Assembly (NCBI GenBank): GCA_964555705.1
Contig: CAZKTN010000012.1
Location: forward strand, 1 to 61,777
DNA from: ZLKRG44 sp964555705
GTDB lineage: Bacteria > Planctomycetota > Phycisphaerae > Phycisphaerales > SM1A02
Direction: 5' to 3'
Length of the DNA: 61,777 bases
The notes beneath the pieces are model-generated. The model was given only the letters and a program-made list of their open reading frames with translations, ran no database searches and was not told the origin of the DNA. The position numbers and the translations under genes were made by a program. Each line of letters opens with the position of its first letter. The first letter of the stretch is position 1. Positions 29,813-37,386 of the stretch are shown here, piece by piece.

Positions 29813-29873
29813 GCGGGTGCGCTTCCTTGCGTCACTCGATCCGTCATGCCCGCCGCGCGACTGCGGCAGGATC

Positions 29874-32800
29874 ATGCACGTGTCGGACAGCACAGACAAT
29901 TCACTGACGGGCGGACAGAAGGACGGTCACGGGGAGGGCGAGCGCCACGACGCTGGCCACGAGTTCGGCCATGCCGACGGAGACGCAGGCCATGGTGCGC
30001 CGGGAGGCACGGGCGAGTCGCACGATGGCGGACATGCGCCGGACGTCAGCGATGCCCCTGAAGCCGGGGCCGCAGGCGCATGGGACGGCGACAGCGCGGA
30101 ACTGCCCCCCGACCTGGAGCCCGTGCTCGGCGGCATCGACGAGCCCCGCGAGGCGTTCGATCCCGACGAGGCGCGCGGCATCACGCTTGAGGGTGTGAGG
30201 GAGCCACTGCCGGCGGATCCGTCGTTTGACCCGGACTCGCTGCCCGAGCGCGAGCCGATGCCCGAGCTCGAGGTCGAGGCATGGGCCGATGAGGACATGT
30301 CCATGTCCAGCCCCTCCGGCGAGTCCGCCGAGGGCGATGCGGCGGTCGAGGCCGACACCGAGTCCGAAGAGGAGGACGAGGAGGAAGAGGTGGAGGAAGG
30401 CGGCGCCGACGCGGAGTCGCGCGGCGCACGCAAGGCCGCGCGCGGCCGCCGGTCGCGCGGCGCAACGATCGACCCTGCCACACGCGGCGCGAAGCCCACG
30501 ATCCGGCGCAAGCTCGTGATGCTCGTCAACGACGTGCCCGGCGAGGAGTGCCGCATTGCGATCGTCGACGAGAGTGGCCGGCTCGACACCTACTTCGCCG
30601 AGCGCGAGACCACCGCCACCAACGTCGGCAACATCTACAAGGCGCGCGTCGCCAACGTGGAGCCCGCCATCCAGGCGGCGTTCGTCGACTTCGGCACCGG
30701 CAACAACGGGTTCCTGCACGTCAGCGACCTCCATCCCAAGTACTTCCCGGGCAAGGAGCGCACCGAGCGCGTGGGCCGCAAGATCCCGCGCCGCGAGCGC
30801 CCCGCGATCCAGGAGGCCCTACGCCGCGGCCAGGAGATCGTGGTGCAGGTGATCAAGGAGGGCATCGGCACCAAGGGCCCGACCGTGTCGAGCTACCTCA
30901 GCGTGCCAGGCCGGCTGCTCGTGATGATGCCGGACATGGACCGCGTCGGCGTGAGCCGCAAGCTCGACGACGAGGACCAGCGCCGCGAGATGCGCGCCAT
31001 CCTCGACTCGCTCGAGCTCCCAGAGGGATGCGGCTTCATCCTGCGCACCGCGGGCTTTGACGCCACGCGCAGCGAGCTCCAGCGCGATGCCGCCTACCTG
31101 TCGCGGCTGTGGACCGCGATGAGGCGCCGCAGCGAGCGCACGGGCGGTCCATGCGCGCTCTACACCGAGAGCGACCTCATGGTGCGCACGCTGCGCGACT
31201 ACGCGGACAGCTCCATCGATGCGATCATCGTCGACAGCCCCGGCGCCTTCGAGCGCGCGAAGCTCTTCCTCGAGATCGTCGCGCCCCGGGCGGCCACCAA
31301 GGTGCACTACTGGGACCGTGCGGTTCCCCTCTTCTACGCGTACGACGTGGAGCGCCAGATCGAGGAGATCCACGCGCGCCAGGTGCCGCTGAAGTCGGGC
31401 GGCGCGCTCGTGTTCGACCAGGCCGAGGCGCTCGTCGCCATCGACGTCAACAGCGGACGCAGCCGAAGCGCGAGGGACTCCGAGACCAACGCCTACCAGA
31501 CCAACTGCGAGGCGGTCGACGAGATCGCGCGCCAGCTGCGGCTGCGCGATCTCGGAGGCCTCATCATCCTCGATCTCATTGACATGAGGTCGCCCAAGCA
31601 CCGCCGCGACATCGAGCAGCGCATGGCCGATGCGCTGCGACGCGACCGCGCGAAGACCACGTTCCTCCCCATCGGCGACTTCGGAATGATGGAGATGACG
31701 CGCCAGCGCATGAGGCCAAGCCTGCGCAAGACGCACTTCAGCGACTGCACCCACTGCAGCGGCAGCGGCGAGATCCGCATGCCCGATGCCGTGGCCGCCG
31801 ACGTGATCCGCCGCACAACGCTGCTGTTCACCTTTGACCGCGTGCGACGCGTGGAGATCGTGTGCTCGACCAAGGTCGCCACCGAGATGCTCTCCGGCAA
31901 GCGGCGCATGCTGCATGAGCTCGAGGAGCGCACCGGAAAGCGCGTCGACGTGCGCATCAGCGAGGCCTTCGCGCCGGACCGCGTCGACCTCTACGCGTAC
32001 GACGAGCGCAACGCGGACATCGACATCTCGCGCATGCCGACATTCGAGCCGCCGCCCGCGAGCCGGCTGCCCGTCGAGCTGCCGCCCGAGGCCGAGCAGG
32101 ACCTCTCGCCCGAGGACATCGCCGTGCGCAAGCGCCGACGCCGCCGCAAGGCGCAGCCGGCCGATGCCACCGCGATCGCGCTGTCGGGAGGGTTCGACGA
32201 CCTGCCCGACATCGATGCCGCAGAGCGCCCGCTCCGCGAGGAGCTCGCCGCCGCAGGCGAGCGCCGCAGCGAGCGCGCAGCACGCGAGAGAGAGCGCGAG
32301 GAGAACCGCGACGAGGACGAGGACCGTGGCGGGCGCCGCGGCCGAAAGCGCCGGCGCGGGCAGCGCGATGAGGCGCCCAAGGAGCGCACCAGTGCGGCCG
32401 CCGCGCCGGAACGCGATGCTGCCGGCGAAGGTGGCGACCGCAGCGGAAAGCGCAAGCGAAGCCGCCGCCGCGGACGTGGCCGGCGCCTGCCGTCGGACAT
32501 CGCCGCAATGGCCGCGGAGCAGTCGGCCTACGAGACCTCCGTGGTGGCGGCCGCCATCGGCATGACGGCCGATGCGCTCATCGAGGACCTCCGCGGGGCG
32601 ATCGATCCCGAGCTTGCGGCCCTGCTGCTGCCCGGCACGCTGATGCTCCCAGCCGAGCTGATCGCGGTCGCTGCGCAGCGGCACGCACCCCAGGACCACG
32701 ATGCGGAGTCCTCCGACGACGCCGACGGCCCTGCGGACACCGACGCAGGCGCAGCCGGAAGCGACGCTGCGGGTGACGCCGGTCGAGATGACGCAGGACG

Positions 32801-33212
32801 CGAGCCCTCGGGTGACGCCGACGGTGGCGACGACAAGGGCCGCGACCGCGACCCGCGCGGCCGGCGAAAGAGCCGCCGCGGCGGACGCAACCGGCGCGGC
32901 CGGCGCGATGCAGACGGCACCGAGAAGCAACCCGCGGCGCGCGATGGCGGCGACAGCGACTCAGGGCGCGGATCCGGGACTGACGACGCGCATGATGCGG
33001 CATCCGCAGGACCTGACGGTGCGGGCTCCGAGAGCGCAGCGGAACCGGCTGCAGAGCCCGCCGCGCGGGAGCCCGAGGCCGCGCCCGCAGTGGCGGCTGC
33101 GCCCAGCGAGCCCGCGCCAGCACCCAAGCCGCGGCGCAGGTCGCTCTACTCGGCGGTGCTGCGCAAGCTCTCGCCGGCGGAGCGCTCGAAGGTCAAGGGC
33201 CGGCCTGAGTGA
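29874..33212 (+). CDS. rne: Ribonuclease E/G family endoribonuclease
   Basis: The start chosen is ATG 29874 ('MHVSDSTDNSLTGG'); a frame from GTG 29760 would read through palindromic leader sequence. Residues 1-200 are His/Asp/Glu/Gly-rich and disordered, a large extension for this family. The S1 domain ('VGNIYKARVANVEPAIQAA', about 250-330) is followed by the DNase I-like catalytic domain with 'EALVAIDVNSGRSR' and 'GGLIILDLIDMRSPKHRRD' holding the two metal aspartates. The zinc link is 'CTHC' near residue 624. The C-terminal 400 residues alternate Arg/Lys-rich and acidic tracts, as in RNase E scaffolds. It overlaps dxr by one base. Confidence 0.92.
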   Translation: MHVSDSTDNSLTGGQKDGHGEGERHDAGHEFGHADGDAGHGAPGGTGESHDGGHAPDVSDAPEAGAAGAWDGDSAELPPDLEPVLGGIDEPREAFDPDEARGITLEGVREPLPADPSFDPDSLPEREPMPELEVEAWADEDMSMSSPSGESAEGDAAVEADTESEEEDEEEEVEEGGADAESRGARKAARGRRSRGATIDPATRGAKPTIRRKLVMLVNDVPGEECRIAIVDESGRLDTYFAERETTATNVGNIYKARVANVEPAIQAAFVDFGTGNNGFLHVSDLHPKYFPGKERTERVGRKIPRRERPAIQEALRRGQEIVVQVIKEGIGTKGPTVSSYLSVPGRLLVMMPDMDRVGVSRKLDDEDQRREMRAILDSLELPEGCGFILRTAGFDATRSELQRDAAYLSRLWTAMRRRSERTGGPCALYTESDLMVRTLRDYADSSIDAIIVDSPGAFERAKLFLEIVAPRAATKVHYWDRAVPLFYAYDVERQIEEIHARQVPLKSGGALVFDQAEALVAIDVNSGRSRSARDSETNAYQTNCEAVDEIARQLRLRDLGGLIILDLIDMRSPKHRRDIEQRMADALRRDRAKTTFLPIGDFGMMEMTRQRMRPSLRKTHFSDCTHCSGSGEIRMPDAVAADVIRRTTLLFTFDRVRRVEIVCSTKVATEMLSGKRRMLHELEERTGKRVDVRISEAFAPDRVDLYAYDERNADIDISRMPTFEPPPASRLPVELPPEAEQDLSPEDIAVRKRRRRRKAQPADATAIALSGGFDDLPDIDAAERPLREELAAAGERRSERAAREREREENRDEDEDRGGRRGRKRRRGQRDEAPKERTSAAAAPERDAAGEGGDRSGKRKRSRRRGRGRRLPSDIAAMAAEQSAYETSVVAAAIGMTADALIEDLRGAIDPELAALLLPGTLMLPAELIAVAAQRHAPQDHDAESSDDADGPADTDAGAAGSDAAGDAGRDDAGREPSGDADGGDDKGRDRDPRGRRKSRRGGRNRRGRRDADGTEKQPAARDGGDSDSGRGSGTDDAHDAASAGPDGAGSESAAEPAAEPAAREPEAAPAVAAAPSEPAPAPKPRRRSLYSAVLRKLSPAERSKVKGRPE

Positions 33213-34408
33213 TGCCTCATCCGCGCGCAAGCGACGCACGCCGCCTGTGGATCCTCGGGTCCACGGGATCGATCGGCGAGAGTGCGATCGATGTGGTCAC
33301 GCACATGGATCCCTCCTCCGGACCGAGGTACCGCGTGGCGGGCCTCGCGGCCGGACGCAACGGGGGACGCCTCGCCGAGCAGGCGCGAGCGCTTGGGGTC
33401 CCTGTCGTCGCGGTCGCCGATCCCGACGCTGCGGATGATCTCCGCCGCGAGCTGCCGTCGGGCACCGCCCTGCTGTGCGGCGCAGATGCGGCCCAGCAGA
33501 TGATCGAGGCGCACGCGCAGCGTGGCGACATGGTGCTTGCCGCAATGGTGGGCGCCGCCGGCATCGCGCCGGTGATGGCGGCGATCGGGCGCGGATGCGA
33601 CATCGCGCTCGCGAACAAGGAGACGCTCGTCGCCGCAGGCGCGATCGTGATGGAAGCCGTCAAGCGCGCCGGCGTGCGGCTGCTCGCGGTCGACAGCGAG
33701 CACAGCGCCGTGAGCCAGTGCATGCGCTCGGGACTGGGCGAGCGCGAGGTCGCACGCGTGGTGCTGACCGCCAGCGGAGGCCCCTTCCGCACCGCAACGC
33801 GCGAGCAGATCATGTCGGCGACCGTGGAACAGGCGCTCCGCCATCCCACCTGGTCGATGGGCCGCAAGATCTCCCTCGACAGCGCCACGATGATGAACAA
33901 GGCGCTCGAGGTCATCGAGGCGCACTGGCTCTTCGGGCTCGACGCCGAGCGCATCGATGCCGTCGTCCATCCGCAGTCGATCGTGCACTCGTTCGTCGAG
34001 TTCACCGACGGGAGCGTGATCGCGCAGCTCTCCCCGCCCGACATGCGCCTCCCGATCCAGTACGCGCTCACAGCGCCCGAGCGCGTGCCGGGCCGCGCGA
34101 AGCGCATGGACTGGAGCACGCTCGGGTCGCTCGCGTTCGAGCCGGTGGACCACGAGCGCTTCCCCGCGATCAGGCTGGCATGGCGCGCGATACGCGCGGG
34201 CGGCACCGCAGGCGCAGTGCTGAACGCCGCCAACGAGGCGGCGGTCGATGCGTTCTGCGCGGGACACCTGCGCTTCGGCGAGATCGCGGAGGTGGTCGAG
34301 GCGGCGCTCGATGCAGTCTCGCCGGCTCCGGTGCGATCGCTCGATGACGTGTACGCGGCCGATACCGCTGCGCGCGCATTCGTCGCGGGTCGCCTCGCTC
34401 CCGCCTGA
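33212..34408 (+). CDS. dxr: 1-deoxy-D-xylulose 5-phosphate reductoisomerase
   Basis: Dxr makes 2-C-methylerythritol 4-phosphate, the committed step of the MEP isoprenoid pathway, using NADPH and a divalent metal. 'LWILGSTGSIGESAIDVV' is the NADPH site. 'IALANKETLVAAG', 'AVDSEHSAVSQCM', 'TASGGPFRT', 'HPTWSMGRKISLDSATMMNK' and 'HPQSIVHSFVEF' are all in place. ATG 33212 shares a TGATG junction with the rne stop. rseP follows 13 bases later, an order (dxr-rseP) common across bacteria. Confidence 0.97.
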   Translation: MPHPRASDARRLWILGSTGSIGESAIDVVTHMDPSSGPRYRVAGLAAGRNGGRLAEQARALGVPVVAVADPDAADDLRRELPSGTALLCGADAAQQMIEAHAQRGDMVLAAMVGAAGIAPVMAAIGRGCDIALANKETLVAAGAIVMEAVKRAGVRLLAVDSEHSAVSQCMRSGLGEREVARVVLTASGGPFRTATREQIMSATVEQALRHPTWSMGRKISLDSATMMNKALEVIEAHWLFGLDAERIDAVVHPQSIVHSFVEFTDGSVIAQLSPPDMRLPIQYALTAPERVPGRAKRMDWSTLGSLAFEPVDHERFPAIRLAWRAIRAGGTAGAVLNAANEAAVDAFCAGHLRFGEIAEVVEAALDAVSPAPVRSLDDVYAADTAARAFVAGRLAPA

Positions 34409-34421
34409 CTACCCTTGCGCC

Positions 34422-36554
34422 ATGGGACTGCTCGGCGATGGCGCCATTCTCCTGCTTGTCATCGCCGGCTTCGGCCTGCTGATCGCCATCCATGAGCTTG
34501 GCCACTTTGTGGCGGCGAAGTGGGCTGGCATCCGGGTGCACGACTTCGCCGTGGGCATGGGCCCTGCGGTCCTTGCGTGGCGCCGCGGCATCGGGCTTCG
34601 TTTCGGCTCGACTGCGCCCGACGTGCGCTCGCGCATCGGCAAGGCGCCGTGGGACGCCACCGAGTCGGAGCTGAGGAACGCAGGGATCGGCGAGACCGAG
34701 TACGCGCTTCGCGCGCTGCCGCTCGGCGGCTTCGTGCGCATGCTCGGCCAGGACGACCTTGACCCCAACGCCACAAGTGCCGACCCGCGTGCCTACAACC
34801 GCTGCCCGATCAGCAAGCGCATGGTCGTGGTGTCCGGAGGCGTCGCCGCGAACATCGCCATCGCGATCGCCCTCTTCATCATCGCGTTCATGGTCGGCGT
34901 CAAGTTCGAGGCGCCCATCGTGGGTGCCGTCGCGCCAGGAAGCCCTGCAGCCGAGGCCGGCATCCAGCCAGGCGACCGCATCGTGTCGATCGACGGGAGC
35001 GACGTCAGCACGTTCGCCGACATCCAGATCTCGGGCGCCATGAGCAGGCCAGGGCATCCGCTGACGGTCGTTGCGGAGCGGCAGGTCGACGGCTCGCCGC
35101 GACAGGTCACTGTGACGGTGGAACCGCGCACCGACCGCATGATGGGCATGCGGATGATCGGGATCGCCCCCGCCGCGAGCACGTCGCTCCTCACGGAGCG
35201 CGACGCCATCCCGTTCGTCGTCTCCGCCATGTCGCGCGCTGGGTTCTGGGATGGATCGGCGGTGCCCACACCCGAGCAGTTCTCGCGCGATGTGCTTGGG
35301 GTCAAGCTTGTCGATGTGGCGGGCAAGCCTGCCCGCACGCAGGATGACCTCCAGCGCGCGATGGCCGACTCCGGTGGCGCGCCTGTGCCCAGCACGTGGC
35401 AGTTCATCGAGCGCGGCGGTCCGCGCAGCGTCGATGTGATGCTGCGCCCCCTGCCGGTGTGGCCGATCCTCATCTATGCGGATGCTCCAGCCGATGCGCC
35501 TGCCGACTACGAGGTGGGGTTCGCGGGACTGACGCCGCTCACGCGCGTCGCGCGCGTGCCGGCCGATGCGGCTGCATCCGGTGCGCTTCGCGACGGCGAC
35601 GTGATCCTCCGGGTGGGTGACGTGATCGGTCCCCGCCAGATGGAGCTTCGGCTCGCGCTTCAGCGCGCCGCAGGATCGACCGTTCCGCTGCGTGTGCTGC
35701 GCGATGGCCGCGAGGAGAGTGTGGCGGCGCCTGTGGGCCGCGACGGCCGGCTCGGCGTCGAGATCGCCTACGCCTTCGATGTCCCGGCGATCGCGCGCCC
35801 GTTCGACCGCGTCCGGTTGCCTGCGCAGGATCCGGCAAATGCCAGCGAGGCTCCGCGAACGGAGGCCACTCCCGTGGCCGCGCTCGACCTTCTCCCGCTC
35901 ACCCGCATCGACTCGGTCGGCGGCCGCCCAGTGACCGACTGGGACACCATGTTCACCGCCTTCCGCGACGCAGCGCGCAGCGGCGAGGCCGTGGAGGTGC
36001 CGATCACCTGGACGCTGCCTACGGCTGGTGCGGCACCGTCCTCAGGCACGCTCCGTCTCAGCGCATCCGACTCGTCCGAGATCGCAGGCGCCAGCTGGAC
36101 GTGCGCCATCCCCCCGAGCCTCTTCGCGCCCCTCGAGACCACGCTGTCTGCCGGCGGCGATCCGCTGCGTGCGGTCGCCATGGGATTCCGCGAGACCCAC
36201 AAGCTCGTGATGCTCACCTACCTCACGATCGACCGGCTCTTCCGCGGCACGGTGGGCGTGGAGCAGCTCCGAGGGCCGGTCGGCATCGTGCACATCGGCA
36301 CGCGGGTCGCCGACCGCGGCATCACCTACATGATCTTCTTCCTGGCGATGATCAGCGTGAACCTGGCCGTGCTCAACTTCCTTCCGCTGCCCATCGCCGA
36401 CGGCGGACTGATGGTCTTCCTGATCTACGAGAAGCTCCGCGGACGGCCACCTTCGCCGAGCTTCCAGAGCGCCGCGACGCTTGCCGGGCTTGTGCTCGTC
36501 GGGCTCCTCTTCGCGGTCACCTTCTACAACGACATCATGAGGCTCCTCCAATGA
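34422..36554 (+). CDS. rseP: Site-2 protease, RseP-like M50 membrane metallopeptidase
   Basis: The first helix carries the zinc site 'LIAIHELGHFVAAKWAGI'. 'FAVGMGPAVLAWRR' and 'ALPLGGFVRMLGQDD' follow as in RseP. At least two PDZ domains are visible ('VGAVAPGSPAAEAGIQPGDR' and 'RVPADAAASGALRDGDVILR'). The C-terminal helix has the second active-site motif 'LNFLPLPIADGG', with Asp-Gly-Gly conserved. At 710 aa it is longer than enterobacterial RseP (about 450), owing to an extended loop after helix 1 and a long periplasmic region. It may cleave membrane anti-sigma factors such as the RskA-like one in this window; that link is inference. Confidence 0.92.
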   Translation: MGLLGDGAILLLVIAGFGLLIAIHELGHFVAAKWAGIRVHDFAVGMGPAVLAWRRGIGLRFGSTAPDVRSRIGKAPWDATESELRNAGIGETEYALRALPLGGFVRMLGQDDLDPNATSADPRAYNRCPISKRMVVVSGGVAANIAIAIALFIIAFMVGVKFEAPIVGAVAPGSPAAEAGIQPGDRIVSIDGSDVSTFADIQISGAMSRPGHPLTVVAERQVDGSPRQVTVTVEPRTDRMMGMRMIGIAPAASTSLLTERDAIPFVVSAMSRAGFWDGSAVPTPEQFSRDVLGVKLVDVAGKPARTQDDLQRAMADSGGAPVPSTWQFIERGGPRSVDVMLRPLPVWPILIYADAPADAPADYEVGFAGLTPLTRVARVPADAAASGALRDGDVILRVGDVIGPRQMELRLALQRAAGSTVPLRVLRDGREESVAAPVGRDGRLGVEIAYAFDVPAIARPFDRVRLPAQDPANASEAPRTEATPVAALDLLPLTRIDSVGGRPVTDWDTMFTAFRDAARSGEAVEVPITWTLPTAGAAPSSGTLRLSASDSSEIAGASWTCAIPPSLFAPLETTLSAGGDPLRAVAMGFRETHKLVMLTYLTIDRLFRGTVGVEQLRGPVGIVHIGTRVADRGITYMIFFLAMISVNLAVLNFLPLPIADGGLMVFLIYEKLRGRPPSPSFQSAATLAGLVLVGLLFAVTFYNDIMRLLQ

Positions 36555-37264
36555 GCGCACCGGTCACGATCCTCACTGGCGCCGGCAGCGGCATCGGCCA
36601 CGCGCTTGCGCTGATGCTCGCCGCCGAGGGGCACACGCTCCATCTCGTGGGCAGGACGCAGGCCAAGCTCGACCACACCATGTCGGAGATCCTCTCCGCG
36701 CACCCTGAGGCGCTCGTGCGGCTCCACTGCATCGACATCTGCGACAGCGACCTCGCGAGCGGCGTCGTGGACTCCGCGATCGCCACTGACGGCGGCGTCG
36801 ACTGCCTCGTCAACTGCGCGGGCATCGCACCGCTTGTGCCCATCGAGAGGACAGACGAGTCGGTGCTCGAGCACGCGTTCATGACCAATGCGTTCGGTCC
36901 CGCATTCCTCATCGCCCGCTGCTGGCCCCACTTCACTGCGCGCCGCGCGGGCTGCATCGTCAACATCTCCTCGATGGCCTCGCTCGACCCGTTCCCGGGC
37001 TTCTTCGCGTACGCCGCAAGCAAGGCTGCGCTCGACTCGTTCACGCGCAGCTGCCACACCGAGGGTGCGCGCCGGGGCATACGGGCGTTCTGCGTGAATC
37101 CGGGCGCCGTCGAGACCCCACTGCTGCGGAGCAACTTCCCGGAGAAGGTCCTGCCGCACGCGAAGACGCTCTCGCCGGAGGCTGTCGCCCAAGTCGCGTT
37201 CGACTGCATCGCCGGTCGGCGCGAGGCGGACCGCGGCAAGGTCATCGCGGTACCAAGCCCCTGA
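36551..37264 (+). CDS. Short-chain dehydrogenase/reductase
   Basis: Classical SDR features are 'TILTGAGSGIGHALAL' (TGxxxGIG dinucleotide site), 'VNCAGIAPLVP', 'IVNISSMASL' with the catalytic Ser, and 'AYAASKAALDSF' with Tyr and Lys. Arg in 'HLVGRTQAKL' suggests NADP preference. The ATG overlaps the rseP stop (ATGA). The length of 237 aa fits. Substrate unknown. Confidence 0.88.
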   Translation: MSAPVTILTGAGSGIGHALALMLAAEGHTLHLVGRTQAKLDHTMSEILSAHPEALVRLHCIDICDSDLASGVVDSAIATDGGVDCLVNCAGIAPLVPIERTDESVLEHAFMTNAFGPAFLIARCWPHFTARRAGCIVNISSMASLDPFPGFFAYAASKAALDSFTRSCHTEGARRGIRAFCVNPGAVETPLLRSNFPEKVLPHAKTLSPEAVAQVAFDCIAGRREADRGKVIAVPSP

Positions 37265-37344
37265 GCGGACGAACTTTCTGGCCAATCCCGGAGCGATCTG
37301 GCGCGATTTGGCGGACCTCGACTGGACCGGTGCCGCCATCGGGG

Positions 37345-37373
37345 GGAACATTGGGCTGCAAGGATCCGTATAA
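37345..37373 (+). promoter_or_regulatory. Candidate ECF-type promoter of the metallopeptidase gene
   Basis: GGAAC (37345-37349) and CGTATAA (37367-37373) are 17 bases apart, resembling the GGAAC / CGT pattern of many ECF sigma promoters. It would start transcription about seven bases before the ATG. An ECF sigma is encoded in this window, but no link is shown. Confidence 0.35.
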
Positions 37374-37386
37374 CCGGTCCACCCCT

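Noticed and set aside
29760..29873. Extended N-terminus of the RNase E protein from GTG 29760
   Set aside because: The extra codons run through a perfect palindrome and a hairpin and have no start context, so the stretch is more likely a leader.
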